A DNA stretch of 64,000 nucleotides from Nymphaea colorata (Eukaryota > Streptophyta > Magnoliopsida > Nymphaeales > Nymphaeaceae): contig NC_045148.1 of the NCBI RefSeq assembly GCF_008831285.2, positions 1,180,001-1,244,000 on the forward strand. Direction: 5' to 3'. Made by a program: the position numbers and the translations under genes. Under the pieces are notes generated by a model, which did no database searches, had not been told where the DNA came from, and saw only the letters and a program-made list of their open reading frames with translations. Position 1 is the first letter of the stretch; every line of letters begins with the position of its first letter. This document shows, one piece after another, positions 26,724 to 39,737 of this stretch.

Positions 26724-27285
26724 CACTTGTATTTCGGGTCGCGCTTTGAATCGATTGCAACAAAATATCCGTATCTTGGGCTGGACTTGGGTTGAACAAT
26801 CAACACGTGGTGGTCCTCATAGACTTTCCAAAATATTGCTGTATCCATTCTTTAATAGAAAAAAAAAAAAAGAAAGGCCGGTTTGAAAAGGACGCCAGAG
26901 GCGAATTCCTGGTTTTCCTTACAAATTGAAGAGCTAGAAAGTTGCTCCTAAATGCATTAGAGGTCAGGCCAAAATCACAAGGCCTTCGGTTATCAGATTT
27001 CCTGGTTTATTTTCACCCTTAATCAGGCCATTTAAATGCGCTTGCATGTTAATTTGATTGTTGACAAATTGTGGGCAAATACAATAATATATGCCTCTTT
27101 AATTCCATGATTTAGTTGCCGAAGCCTACTAATTGCGATTAGCGGCAAAAAGTGGCACAATGAACAAGTTACCCTTTTCTAAGTTGGAATAAGTGGCTGC
27201 CATACCAACGTCCATAGTCTACAATTACTATAAATTATTACTATAAATTTTAGAAGAGCATTTCGTAGCAGTAGGGGAGACACAT

Positions 27286-27666
27286 TAGGGATGTCAACAA
27301 ATCAGATTCGATCAGATATATCTTTAATGTTTTTTTGGATATTCACATATTCAGATTCGAATTCAAATAAAGAAAAGTCATATCTGAATCCGAATCTCAA
27401 ATCCGATTTTACAATCCGAATCCGTTTTTTATATTTATATCAGAATCCGAATCAAAAGTTTGAACCAGATTTTACCAATTTTAAATTTAATAGCATTAGA
27501 TACAAAATATTTGTCTAAAAATGAATTTGAATCCGATCGGATGCCATTTATTAAATCCGAAATCGATCATATTTCTTAATCAGATATTAAATTTATTTCC
27601 ATATCCAATTTTATTCGGATCAGATCGGTCGAATATCCGATTCAAATCGGATATATTGACATCACC
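27286..27666. mobile_element. TIR element of the TAGGGATGTCAA family (copy 2)
   Basis: It starts TAGGGATGTCAACAAAT and ends ATATTGACATCACC. The body is made of repeated words such as GAATCCGAAT and CGGATCAGAT that read alike on both strands. There is no coding capacity. The superfamily is not decided because a clean target duplication is not visible. Confidence 0.65.
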
Positions 27667-30600
27667 GAGCACGTGTAGGTTGCCTCAAAGAGCCTAAGTA
27701 GCAGGGTTAGGCTAGTGGGTTAGTGAAAATCTGGTTGTTAGTTTGATTCATATGGGTATTACTCTTTTATCCTGCTAAGAGGATGAATGTGTAACACTGT
27801 AGTTGATTAAGGTACTGCTCCCCACCTAAGTTTTCCAAACAAGTCTGAGTCCCGAGAACAAAGAAAAAGAAAGAAAGACTTTGACTCCATTGAATACCAA
27901 ACTTCTACTAATACACAAAAGTATGTTCATGCCCCTTGAGTACCAAACAACTTAGACGGGCTTTCTACGGGCTTTCTAGAATGTCAAAACTAATATATAT
28001 TTGCGAATATTATATAAATAAATGCAACTCTAAATAATCCAAAAGACCTAAACTTGGAGATATATCCTATCTAACCTCCTCTAACCTAAAGGCCAATGCA
28101 CGATAGGCCCGTTGACATCCTTCAATTTCATTCATTTTTTTAATATATTATCCAAACAAGTTCTAGATGATACCAAATTAATATTTGTTTTTCATATCTG
28201 GCGGAAGACATTGGCTTAAAGCAACTGGAATCAACGAATAAATGAAGCGAGAAGGATGCATTCTTTGGCGATTTATGTACCCTTTGAATATATTTGTTCT
28301 TTTTAAGAATATTTGGATCCAATAATAGAGGAACCTTGATCTAGGGCTTTACGTTGGGTACTTAAACAAGTTAGCACGTCTAACAAAACTTGATGCGTTC
28401 AGTACTCTTCATCAAATAATATTATAATATAATTTGGTAATATTCATTTGTAAGCATATTTTCAATCATGGTTCACGTCGTTACATAATATGATGTTGAT
28501 TCGAGTAGTTAAAGCGAATGTACTTATAATAATCAAAATCTTGGCATGTGGGCAACACTCGATTTTTTTCTTCTTAATTTTCAAGTTGGTAGGTTAGAAT
28601 TAATTACTTTAGTAAAACCAAATTATGAGCGATATTTTAATGGCGCAAAAAGCGAATTTGAATTAAATAAACAATCAGATTGTTCATAATTAACAAAAGA
28701 AAATCAGTATTTTGTACATTAGATTGGACAAGTTTCTTGTTTATTAATTGCGGCAATGTAAAGTCTATTTAAATTACACAACAAGAATAACAAAACACCG
28801 ACTCTCCATCAGACTGATCCGGCCGTGACAGCAAACGAGGATGAACATTATACTTTCGACGCTGCAAAGTGATTTCTCTCAGTACATCTACCTTTCCTCA
28901 TTTCAAAGTAGGAACAGTAGAACTCATATTGTTTGATAGTGTTCAGATTCCCTCTCCCCAAGAAATCTGTACTTCTGTCTCTTTCACATACTCACCTAAC
29001 TCTTTTGGTGGCATTAATTTCTCATCAAGAGTCGTTGATCTTCAAAGTTATAGCTTGTTCATATGTGTATACATGTCAGAATTAGGAGGCCATGACTGAA
29101 TAGAATGAGTCGACAGATGAAAGAGAAACTCCGAGTCACGGTCATCTGCTGGTAGCTATCTTCAGGGAGCCAGGATTTTTTCTCAGGGCGGGCCGAACGG
29201 TCAAATGAACAGTAATACATTATATATATATATATGTACATGTATATATATACACTCACACACTTTACATATTTACAAACCACAGTATAGTAGAAATGAA
29301 CATATGTCGTATATAATTGCCCACGCCATGAACGTGAAGCACGATCTGTCCTACGGCACATTTTAATAATTGTTTGTGTCATTAGCACAAAACACGATCT
29401 GTCCTAAACAGATAAGGTGCTCTATTTCTGTTACAGTGACGTACGTGTGGACATACAAATATCACAACAAAAAATATAGCAAACGAAGACATCTACAAAC
29501 TAGAAAACCAAAATAAATATTACTTACCTAAAACAAGCAATTTTGCATTCTTTTTATACAACACAATCAGTTTTTGCCTTTATTTTTTTTGAAAATAGTT
29601 CCATATCATCATTCACTTACCTGCACAATAAAATGTAAATAAAAAAATATATCATTTATTATTGTATAGACAATGCATAATATCATGAAGGAACTGAGTA
29701 AAATGACATTTTCGAAATGCATTTCTCTATTGTCTAGCATTTTCTGGAACTAATTATGCCACTAAAGAAGCCGCAAGACTTTTTTAAAGCTGTGCTCAGA
29801 ACTTATTATTATTTGTGGATCAAGAACAGGGAACTTTTGTTCAAATGCAAGGCAAAGTAACTCTTATTGCTGGTGAACTTTGGGTGGGCAATGGATTCTG
29901 TTCAAAACAGAACCTTTTGAGCAGAAAAAGAGGTTGATCCTGCAAGAAAATAGAGAAACAGGGTTCAAGTTACCTTCCTCAAGATATGATCCCCTAGTCC
30001 ATTATTTAGTCTATCTCAAGTCGAGCTCACGGAAGGGTGTTGTCAATCCTATTGTTTTCAAAAGTTCATCCAAACTGGTCCTAGTGATTCAAGTGATCCC
30101 TGAATCACCCTTGCAAAAGAAAAAAAAAGGTTCTCTTTGATATCCATCCTTGTTCATGGCTTGCTTCTCATTCTATTCCAGCCGCTTGTGGGATAACAAT
30201 ATGTTCAGTTCATTGTCCTTAGTGTCTAGACCATTGGCATCCCCATAACCCCAGCTTTTTCGCCCTAACAGTAATATAATGTCAAAAACAACAGGGACTA
30301 ACAATTACTGCACAATAAAACCAGAACTTGCAGGTAAGAATGATTTATCTGATACATAATATTGCTCGCATACTATTAGACCGTTTTCAACTTGGAGTTC
30401 ATAAGTTCAACTTTTTTTTTTTTTGCAGGAAAGAAATAGTGGCATACACCATCCACTTTCGCGTTCAAAGGCCTAACGATTTAAGCACGAAAGAGCTAAT
30501 AAAATTCAACAGATTCACAGTGAAACCGTGAAAGATCAAGGTTAAAAAATAAAACATGTGCATAATAGAAATTAGAAACCCAGAGAAAAGGAAAATGACA

Positions 30601-31435
30601 GAGAAGGAAAAAGAAACGTATGGAAAAAACGACCCCACCATATTTCACAAAGCAACAAAAATGAAGACCATTATAATAAAGAAGGAAAGAGAGAGTCAGG
30701 AAATGGCCCCACCTCTTGGTCGGTCTCTCCTGCAGACCTGCTCCAGTGCTCCCTTTCTTTCTCACTCGTTTCGTTTTCTGTGTCAAACCCTCTCCCTCTC
30801 TTGTTGTCTCTCGTTTTCTCCTCCCTATGCGTGGGTTTTCTCCCTTTTTGAAAACCAAATTTTCAAATAGGGCAAAAAAGCGGGGCCGGCCATGGGGTTC
30901 GAGTTGGATTCGGGTAGGGTCAAATTGTATCCGGATCCAAAAACTACATAGAAGTAATAAATTTTTTAAATTTTTATAATTAATTTTTTTTTCCATCCGC
31001 CTGGGGTAGGGCCATGGCGAACATGGTGGATGAAATAATTGACATTGGTTTTGTTTGATCACCAATGCTGAACCTGATCCACCTCTACATTCATGAAGGA
31101 ATATACCATTCAAATTCTATAATATTCAATCAAGCAGCTTTAAATCCATAAGCATTAATATCAGCGATCTAGTAGTTGAGCGACTTAAATGCGAATGAGA
31201 AATATCATCCTGCAAAAATTTGGCCTCTTAGATTCTTGCAGTTCGTGGAAAAGTTTCACTTCAGCTATTTCAGATTCAGTCTATAAGTCGGATCGAATAA
31301 TGCAATTTGGTTTGAGTTCAGATTTAAGGTTTGGATGAAATTGGGTATACGTCGATAGGGTCTTGTCTTCATTTGGGTCTAACCTATGGGCAAATTGAAC
31401 TTGTGGATCTATGTAAAATATATGCACTGTAAACT

Positions 31436-31691
31436 AGACCTGGGCTTTGGGCCGGTCCCCTTCAGCCCGATGTCTGAAACCCGAGCCCAGACCCGACGCC
31501 TGAAACCCGAGCCAGGGTTCGGCCTGGCCCGATTACAGTAACAAAATATTTTTTTAATATACAAATAACTTTTTGAATATAAAATATATTTTTAATAATT
31601 TTTATTTGTTATTGGGCCAACCCGATCTGGTTTTTTCAAGCTCGATTGGGCCGGGTACCTATTGAGTACTCGGCCCAATGCTCAGGTGGAA
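31436..31691. mobile_element. hAT-like MITE with 8-bp target duplication
   Basis: The 256-bp element is flanked by TGTAAACT on both sides (31428-31435 and 31692-31699). Its ends are inverted: GACCTGGGCTTTGGGCCG at left, and CACCTGAGCATTGGGCCG when the right end is read inward. The arms are GGCCCG-rich and the centre AT-rich. An 8-bp TSD with short TIRs indicates the hAT superfamily. Confidence 0.78.
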
Positions 31692-31750
31692 TGTAAACTG
31701 CCTGGCACTAACCTGAGTTATGGTATTGGTCTGTATTTATCAGTTCAATT

Positions 31751-31918
31751 TGAGGCCATTTGGCATTAGGAATACATTATAAATGTTTCATCAATCTATT
31801 TCAAAATTGACATAGATTCATAAAATATTTGAACAGTGTTATATGAATCAACTTCAAATTTAAGGCAGATTCATGAAACATCCACATTCCACTGTTCCTA
31901 ATATCAAACAGCCTCTTG
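31751..31918. mobile_element. MITE with GAGGC..TTTG..ATTAGGAA terminal repeats
   Basis: The left end GAGGCCATTTGGCATTAGGA pairs with the right end, which read inward is GAGGCTGTTTGATATTAGGA. The interior repeats the GATTCATGAAAC word. No clear target duplication. Confidence 0.6.
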
Positions 31919-32264
31919 AAAACTTAAAGTATAACAGATTGAAATCTGGTGCAGCAATTGGACAACTCTATTAATCGGCGTGTCACACATAGATATTTTT
32001 TAATGTTTTAACATTTACTTTATAATCTGACTTGGATACAAAGCAAAGTACTATCACACTTCCCAAATTATAAAGAAGAAGAAAGAAGCAAACACACAAT
32101 ATGACAAGGATTTGCATGGTTTGGATAGACTAAAGCCATGGTTACATCCATGGCTGCACAGTGACAATTCCCAACAAGAACAAGTACAAGAGATGCCGAC
32201 TCTCTTTAAAACAGGAGTTTAGGGTAATTCCACCATAACAGAAACTACAATATCACCGCGCTGA

Positions 32265-32470
32265 GGGCGTTTGATGGTTTGAAATTTTCATTTAAGAATG
32301 AAAATTCCAGAATCATAATTCCTCCTAAAACTAGAATGAAATCAAAATGCTAAGTTTCAGTTTCCTAATTCCGAAAACAAAATGCTATGTTTGTTTAATA
32401 ATTCTGGTTTCTTAAAAAAATAAGCATTTTGATTCTAAAATTCCACAATTCTAGATAGATCAAATGCCCC
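32265..32470. mobile_element. Tourist-like MITE
   Basis: The left end GGGCGTTTGATGG and the right end ATCAAATGCCCC are inverted. The interior reads similarly on both strands, with AGAATGAAAATTCCAGAAT-type words. The ends resemble PIF/Harbinger Tourist elements; the target duplication is unclear. Confidence 0.5.
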
Positions 32471-33343
32471 CAAATAATTCATATTTGGTTAGAATCACAA
32501 ATAGTAGACCTAGCCAAATTTAAGAATGGGCCGAAGAAGTTCTCCAACATAAATCAATGGGTTGTCTAGTTGAGGTCAGCAGGTTTCTTGTCTACCCACA
32601 GAAAAATACATTATAGGGCTGGGTCCAATTAATGAGCTACTCTCATGGGCCCAGTGTGGGAGTGGATTGGGTTGTTACATGATCCCGTTGCCTAAAGTGA
32701 CTCTATTTAACTAGATTTTTGGCTTGTGCACTCCTTCCCCTTCCCCTTCCCCCTGTTGTTGTTCTCTTGGTTTCTAACGTCAATCAGGTACCAAAGGGTA
32801 AGTATGACTTCAATCATGGAGAATTGAATTGGAATCTCTTATGGTCTCTATCCTTAAAATTAATTCTAATACATGCATGTAGCAGATAAGATTTCTGCAA
32901 CTTTCTTCTGCGTCAATCATGTACCAGTGAGAAAGTAAGACTTCAATCATGGGGATTTCAAATTGAAAGCTTTCATGATTTGATGCTTAAATGAAAATTT
33001 ATCTATATCTTACAAAAACTAATATGAAAACATTCTGCAGATAAGATTTCTCGATCTTTCTTTATAATTAACATGTATAAAATATTCAGGAGTTATCAAA
33101 ATCAATAAGAAAAGATTTGATTCTAAATGTCTTATTTTAAACTGCTTACTATACCACATAAGAAAACATAGGAGTAACAAAGTCTATTTTTGTGTGAGAC
33201 CAATTATAACCTTTGTTTGAATAATTTTCTGTCAATAAATATGTACAAGGACTGGGCCTCACATTCCTATTGACTATCTAGAATAGACCTCATGATTAAC
33301 TTTTCTCTCTCCTCTCTCTTCCCTTTGTATCAATTTTCTTGTA

Positions 33344-33537
33344 GGTTATGTTTGGATGAAGGGAAAGAGAGGGAAAGGAATGGATGAAAGGGAAAAGGGA
33401 GGAAAAGAAGAAAGAAAAGAGAATGATCATCCATTCCTCATTTTCCTTCCAATCTCTTCATTTTCGGAGAGATTGGAATTACATTAAACTCATTTCATTT
33501 TCCTTACTTTCTTTTCCTTGCATCCAAACAATATGAA
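33344..33537. mobile_element. Tourist-like MITE with GTTTGGATG terminal repeats
   Basis: The left end TTATGTTTGGATGAAGGG and the right end, read inward as ATTGTTTGGATGCAAGG, are inverted. The interior arms are purine-rich on the left and pyrimidine-rich on the right and can fold back. Confidence 0.55.
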
Positions 33538-33769
33538 CAAATTTGTGCTCTTTTTTGGTATTGAACCGTTTGTGTCCACCAATATGCTTGATGACCAAAA
33601 TGTTTATGGTTAATAGAAAAACAGAACTTTTGTAAAAAGACGACAACAAAGGAAACCAGAAAAAAACGTTAAAAGGATATTTTATAATATAATTTCTAAA
33701 ATTCCCCAAGTCCAACCCTTTTTTTGGCATATATGTCAAGCGGTGCATGCAACTCACTCTGCTGCTGAA

Positions 33770-33860
33770 CAATGTGTTCGACCCCCAGATATACACAACG
33801 GCGCCTCTAGAAGACCAATGTGTTCGACCCCCAGATATACACAACGGCGCCTCTAGAAGC
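33770..33860. repeat. Exact 46-bp tandem duplication, two copies
   Basis: CAATGTGTTCGACCCCCAGA starts at 33770 and again at 33816. The two units are identical through GCGCCTCTAGAAG, so the duplication is recent. The unit includes TGTTCGACCCC, which resembles a tRNA B-box. Confidence 0.9.
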
Positions 33861-34154
33861 TAGCACCAAGTTACATGTAAAAGACAAGAAGGTGGACGAA
33901 GGCAGGAAGCAACGACAACATGATGAAAAGGACGATCAAGAGAATGTAGATGACAAGCTTCCTACATTCGTAACAGGGAAAAGGTCATGTCATCTAACTC
34001 TTTAGCCTAAAACCACCACCATGATTCCATGAACACATGATATGTCCTCATCCACACATTGACATGCTTGCCAAGAACATGCACATGGTTTGTAGGGGAA
34101 GTTGTATCAAACACCAGGAACTTCAACAGTAGAGCCAAGAAGTTTTGGCCGTAA

Positions 34155-34620
34155 GGTCCATTTGACAAACAAAATAGTATGTAATTGTTCTATCAATATG
34201 GCTCAAAGCTTGGGGCACATTCATAAACTACCCAAACAATGTTTTTATTAATCTAAACTAACTTTTGGGGTAATTTATGGAACAATTATAAACTATTTTA
34301 CTTACCAAACAGGCCTTTACGAGAAGTTTAACATTAAGAGCAAAGTGTGAATATTTTATGCATCTGCTTCAAAATAGAAGGATTCATGAAACACTTGCAC
34401 AAATATTGTATGAATCTACCCAATTTTGAAGTACATTAAAGAAACACACTCGTGTTGTTCCTAATAACAAATGACCCCTTGTTGACAGTTTGACATCAGT
34501 ACTCCAAAACTTGGGGTAAATTCATAGAACCATGAAACATAGTGTTTCATGAACCTATCCCAAATTTTGAGGCAAAATCATTAAAAATAACCATTTGTTA
34601 TGGGCACCTCAACACCCACT
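34155..34620. repeat. Cluster of degenerate MITE-like repeats
   Basis: GGTCCATTTGACAAACA at left and TACCAAACAGGCC at about 34305-34317 form inverted ends. The following 300 bp repeat the GATTCATGAAAC word and CAAATGACCCC end of the same dispersed family seen at 15.9 and 31.8 kb. Confidence 0.45.
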
Positions 34621-34940
34621 TAGGTGTTGGGGAACTGAACCTGAACATGTAACCTGCTTCATCTATATTTTACGAAAGTTTTTTTTTTTTAAATGATGAA
34701 CAAACACGGTACCTTTGTAGAATATGCATGGTTTCTTATGGGGTTTTGTACCTTGTTATATGATAAGGCACAAAGAAGAAAAAATGGATCAAATGGCACC
34801 AACTTTTTAGAGAATTTGGGAATGACTTCTTGCACAATGCATTTTAACATTAATTACCATAAACTTCTATAAAAGAGGATAAAAATCTTGCTTTTCTAGA
34901 GAAGCACATTGACCTAACCAAAAGTTTGATGCTTCTTTCA

Positions 34941-35401
34941 TAGGGATGTCAATATGTCCGATTTGAATCGATTATCTGACTAATCCATTCCAAAAATATC
35001 AGATATGAAAAAAAAATTTAATATCCGACTAATAAATCAGATCATTCTCAATTTCAGATATACCAAATGACATCTGATTGGATTCGAATTCGGATCCAGA
35101 TATACATAAATATCCTGTCAGATTCTAATATGGATTCAGATCAGATTTTTTTTTTAAAAAAATAAATACTAGATTCTAATGCACTCAAATTTTGAAAATC
35201 GGCTAAATTCGGTTGACAATTTGGAGCCAGATATAAATATAAAAATTGGATTCAGAATGTGAAATCGGATTTCAGATTCTGATTCAGTATGACTTTTTTT
35301 ATCGTATTTGAATCCGAATTCGAATTTAAATATATGAATATCCCAAAAGTCAAATACGATTAAAGATATAATCATTCGAATCCGATCAGTTGACATCCCT
35401 A
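34941..35401. mobile_element. TIR element of the TAGGGATGTCAA family (best-preserved copy)
   Basis: It has perfect 12-bp terminal inverted repeats: TAGGGATGTCAA at the start and TTGACATCCCTA at the end. The 461-bp body is built of GAATCCGAT/ATCGGATTC-like words running through both arms, as in a foldback element. There is no coding capacity, and the flanks show no convincing direct duplication. Confidence 0.75.
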
Positions 35402-36093
35402 TAAAGATCTAAAACTTGAAGAAACTTTTCCTTCATTTGCGGGATCTCTTTCTACATATAAATTTAGAAAATTCACTTCTTAAGTAATTTGTTTAATTAT
35501 GCTTTATAGATGGTTTTTTCAATGTTTATCCTAATTCTTTTTCATGGATTTTGTGTTTCTAAAAGTAAAACATGTGACGTTGTACTAATTATATAGGTAT
35601 AATACCTCAGCTTTTTACTACTCTTTACTCGTTTCTCATACTTTATTTATCTAATTTCTTAGTGCTACTATTTTCATTTTATTAATTTCTTGGTACCTCG
35701 TAGCAAATCTTTGAGGCGTTAGCTATACCTTAAAAAAAAAAGCTTTAAGCCTAAATGCAGTTAAATATGTCACAAGGAGGGAACATAGTTGGTTGGGCCA
35801 GTCGTCAATGATACATCCTAAATGGATGCGATTTTTCTGCAAATGCGGTTGTACGACATTCTAGTTGAAGAGTGTACTATATACCATCTAGGTCCCACCC
35901 AGATTCCGAAACAGACTGAACCTCAAGGACGAAGAGAAGAGGAAGTTGTCTCTCCTCTCGCAAACCACCTAAAAGTAGTTAAAAACTAAAGTTTGAAAGA
36001 CACCTTCCAAAAGCAAATTCCATGGGATAAAAATTTCGTATCAGTGGAGAATGAATGCTTACAAAGGTGATAGGATGTAATATGTGCATAATT

Positions 36094-36133
<40 letters not shown>

Positions 36134-36368
36134 CTCTTGTTTTAGTTTTTGTGTTGCTTTCAGTTCGAAAACTCTCCAACCATGAAGTTTCCTTTCCAAG
36201 AAGATGGCTTTAAGTTGGCCAACGAAATTATTTGGAAATCTTTTTGGAACCATCATAGAATTTATCGAGGGTAAAGCATATTCTTTCAAAAGTTGATTGA
36301 AGTTATGTTGCATGAATTTTCATAATTTGGTATAAAGAAAATTCTCGAGGGTGTTTGGATGACGCTAG

Positions 36369-36532
36369 TGGTGGAGCCAGGATTTTCTGGTTGAGGGACA
36401 CTCGAGTCACCGGCCCAAGTCTGGTGTAAGCACTCCATATAAGTTTTTGAGTTATCATATCCTTATGATTTTAAGTCTTTCAATGAAAATTTTAATGGCC
36501 TGGTGCGAGCACCCTTGTATCTCCGCTGTGGA
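36369..36532. mobile_element. Possible MITE of the AGTGG.GGAGCCA type
   Basis: It begins AGTGGTGGAGCCAGGATT and ends near CTCCGCTGTGG, an approximate inverted pair. It resembles the element at 39295-39482. The boundaries are uncertain. Confidence 0.4.
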
Positions 36533-39294
36533 TGACACCTTTAAATAGTGTTTTGGAGGCAAAACATGTTTGGGTAGAACCTTTAACTGTTGTTTTGCCC
36601 CTCAAAACACTGTTTAAGGTGTGTTCGAAATTGGATTTTTTAAAAACCTAGTTTTCACAAAATAAAATTTTCAAAGGGAGTGAATAACTTGTTGCCTTTA
36701 GTTTTTTCATAGAAAACATGAATGTTTTGTTGTGTCATCCACACATAAAAATTAGGTTTCAAAATCGATTGAAAACGAAGTTTTGATTTTTGCAGAACCA
36801 TATTCTTTGTGGGTGCCATTCGAATGTTTTGTAGAACTCCTAAATCCAATAGAACTGTACAACACAAGAAAATAGAATAAAGAGGGCAAGATTCTTTCAA
36901 ATCAATTGGGGAAATTATGGAGCAATTTTGGTAAGTAGGAATCAAAGTCCTTTGTTATAGGAGGCATAAAACTAAAAGTCCGCGCATCCTAAAAATGTAA
37001 AAAGGTCACATTTTCATGTCATGTCATATCACGATATTTCTAGAATATATATTGAAATAACTGAAACGAAAAAGTTGTGGAGCCACATATGCGCCAAATC
37101 TCGACCAAGCAAATCGTTGAGATTTAGTCAAAAGAAGAGTTCACATTAGCCGGAACTAAAAAAGCATGATCTATCTATATAAGAAGAGGACCTCTTTCCT
37201 CTTTCTCAACTAGAATTCTACATATTTGTGCGCACCCACATTAGTACATAAAGAGAATTCAACTTGGAGATCGACCAATATTTATTCGCATATATGATCG
37301 AGAGCGACTTAGGCTACTAATTATCTAGTCTTGATGCCCTCTTACCCTAAGTGGTGCATACATTTTCCTGGAATCCCACGGCGGCGCATCGCCGCGGAGC
37401 TTACGAAATGCTGCCATGTGTCCGACTATTATCGGTGGTGCCGCCGCGGAAGATAAAGTAAAAAGGCTGAAGGTATGAGGGGATTGGATCACCCCTTGGT
37501 GGTCGGGTCAAGGTTGATGTAGATCAGAATACCAATCTTATTTGGGATGTAACAATCAACATCGATGCCCTGATGTTTCCGTGTGTAACGAATTTTGTGG
37601 CGATACATTCTAGTTAAAATTTTGAAACTATAGTTTGATTTATGCAACGAAAAATTCTTAGCTCTGCCCTTGATTTCGACACAACAATTATAGGTGCTCC
37701 TCTCTTCCTTTATGCAGGTACGACAGGTTAACTTGCGCTATTTAATAAAAGAAAAGGTTTTTTTTATTCTTCACACTGTCAAAGGCAAGGTAAGAGATCT
37801 TTGTACGAGTTATGTGGGTTTTCTTGATGAATCCAAGCAAGGAAGAATTTATAGCACATTCTTGTAATTGATTGAGACAAATTATATATATTTTTTTATT
37901 CTGAAATGAAGATATCAATAGGAGACAGCTGGGCCGGAGCCAAGCCCGAGCTCGCTCGGGCCCAGACCCCCCACCTCAATTTTTTTTTAAAATTTATATG
38001 TAAATTTTAAAAAATTTTACTTGTTTTATATAAAACTTTTGAAAAAAAAATTGAGGTAGTCAAAATTTAAAAACTTTAATTTGACCTCATTTTTGAAATT
38101 TTTTTGGCTCTACCCTTGAAGACCGTGTAAAATATTGGCTGAGACCAACAAGTTGATGGGTTATCTTTCTTTAGGCCCTCTTCGAAAGAAGAAGAAGCCA
38201 ACATTATTACGTTCCAACTGTTCGTCTAGCTCTATCTTTCTTTTCCCTCTTTTTCACCATCTTTCCGATAACCATCTTTCCTTTCGGTGGGTGAGATGAA
38301 TAGATAATAGGGAAGGGGCGCATCAAAGCCAACTCACTCCACTCCCCACCCAGTCTTTGATTGATCGTCTACGTTTCCATTACGCGTTTGAAGCGTGTAA
38401 GAAGAGAAAGAGTCAGTGTTGCAACGAAAGAGAAGACAAGAGTAGTGACGACAAGCAGAGGCCTGTCATTATTAATGAAGGACAGTTTTGTTCCCTTTAG
38501 CCTCTGGACCTGGCTTTGTTGCCTGCCTCATTACGTCGACACAGAGCACGCAACAAATGTGCACTCAAACCAAAAAGAGGGAAGCTATGGGTTCATGTAT
38601 ATGTACATTTGGCTCGGGCAAGGGGTGCCTGCCGGTACTCCTCCTTCCCTCCATTCATTCTGGGTCTCAGAAATTTTTTGTCGCAAGAATGGGTTTAAAA
38701 TTTTATAATAAGAGTAGAAATAATTTTTTTTAAATTTTAAGTATTTATTAAACTAATTTTTTTAAAATTTTATATATAAATTTTTAAAGTTTTTAAAATC
38801 TAAGAAAAGGGGAGGCCCGTCCTTCCATCCACCCATGGTGAGTGCACCCATGATCGTGGAAGAGACGAGCCGCTCCCCGTCACCTCCACCTCTACCCACA
38901 TGGATGGAGACCGTCGACGGCACCACCTGCCTGGCCCACTGATGATGGCGGGGAGAAAGAAGGAGGAAGGGAGGGGAGAGAAAAATGATGAATGAATTTG
39001 AACCGTATGGTCACATCAAATGGCTTAGATTTGGTGTTCCTTAATGTCCATATAAACAATTAGTCTGGGTTCAGTTTTCGTGTGTGTATCTAAGCAAACG
39101 AAGAAGGCAGGCAGCAGGCTCAATTTATTTATAAAAACAAAAAAATGCATTGAGAAAAATGTTCCCACCTTGAGCTCTAATTGTTTATTTTCTGCCCACA
39201 ATTAATCGTTAAGGTGGATCTCCAAAGATGGATGGAATAATATAAAACAAAGTCTATTGACTAGTTAGCGAGTTCAAAAACTCTAACCTTTTAC

Positions 39295-39482
39295 CAGTGG
39301 TAGAGCCACAAAAATTTGATGGAGGGACACTTGTTTAAAAACACTCAAATTTGGTGAGTCACTTATATATATATATATAATATAAAAGGATAAATATTTA
39401 AGATTTCCATGTAAAAATAAAAAACTTTTAAGAAACTAGTGTGGGCAATGCCCACACCAGTTACCATGTGGCTACGCCACTG
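39295..39482. mobile_element. MITE with CAGTGG.(G/T)AGCCAC terminal repeats
   Basis: The left end CAGTGGTAGAGCCAC pairs with the right end GTGGCTACGCCACTG (inward CAGTGGCGTAGCCAC), 13 of 15 matching. The interior is AT-rich and non-coding. Ends of this type are common in plant hAT-like MITEs; the target duplication here is poor. Confidence 0.6.
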
Positions 39483-39737
39483 CTTTCTAGTCAGAAAATA
39501 AAAAAGTTAATTTTTGTGGATGTTGTTTTTGGTTCACTAGAGCTGATGGAAGCGACTATGGATTGCATTGGAATGAGCTTAAAACCAGCGCCCGAGAGTT
39601 TACTAGTGTTAGCCAGAATAGTCCGTCTCTGGATGTCGCTATGCGTCTTGGTGTGTTCAAGGATGACATAAGGCTCAGCTGATGACAGCTTAGTCTAGAG
39701 CGATGATGGTAAGGAGAAATTCAGAGCTGGTGACAGT

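Noticed and set aside
30496-31113. 205-codon minus-strand open frame
   Set aside because: Composition-driven, crosses repeat-like sequence, no recognisable family, and overlapping frames are open on the other strand.
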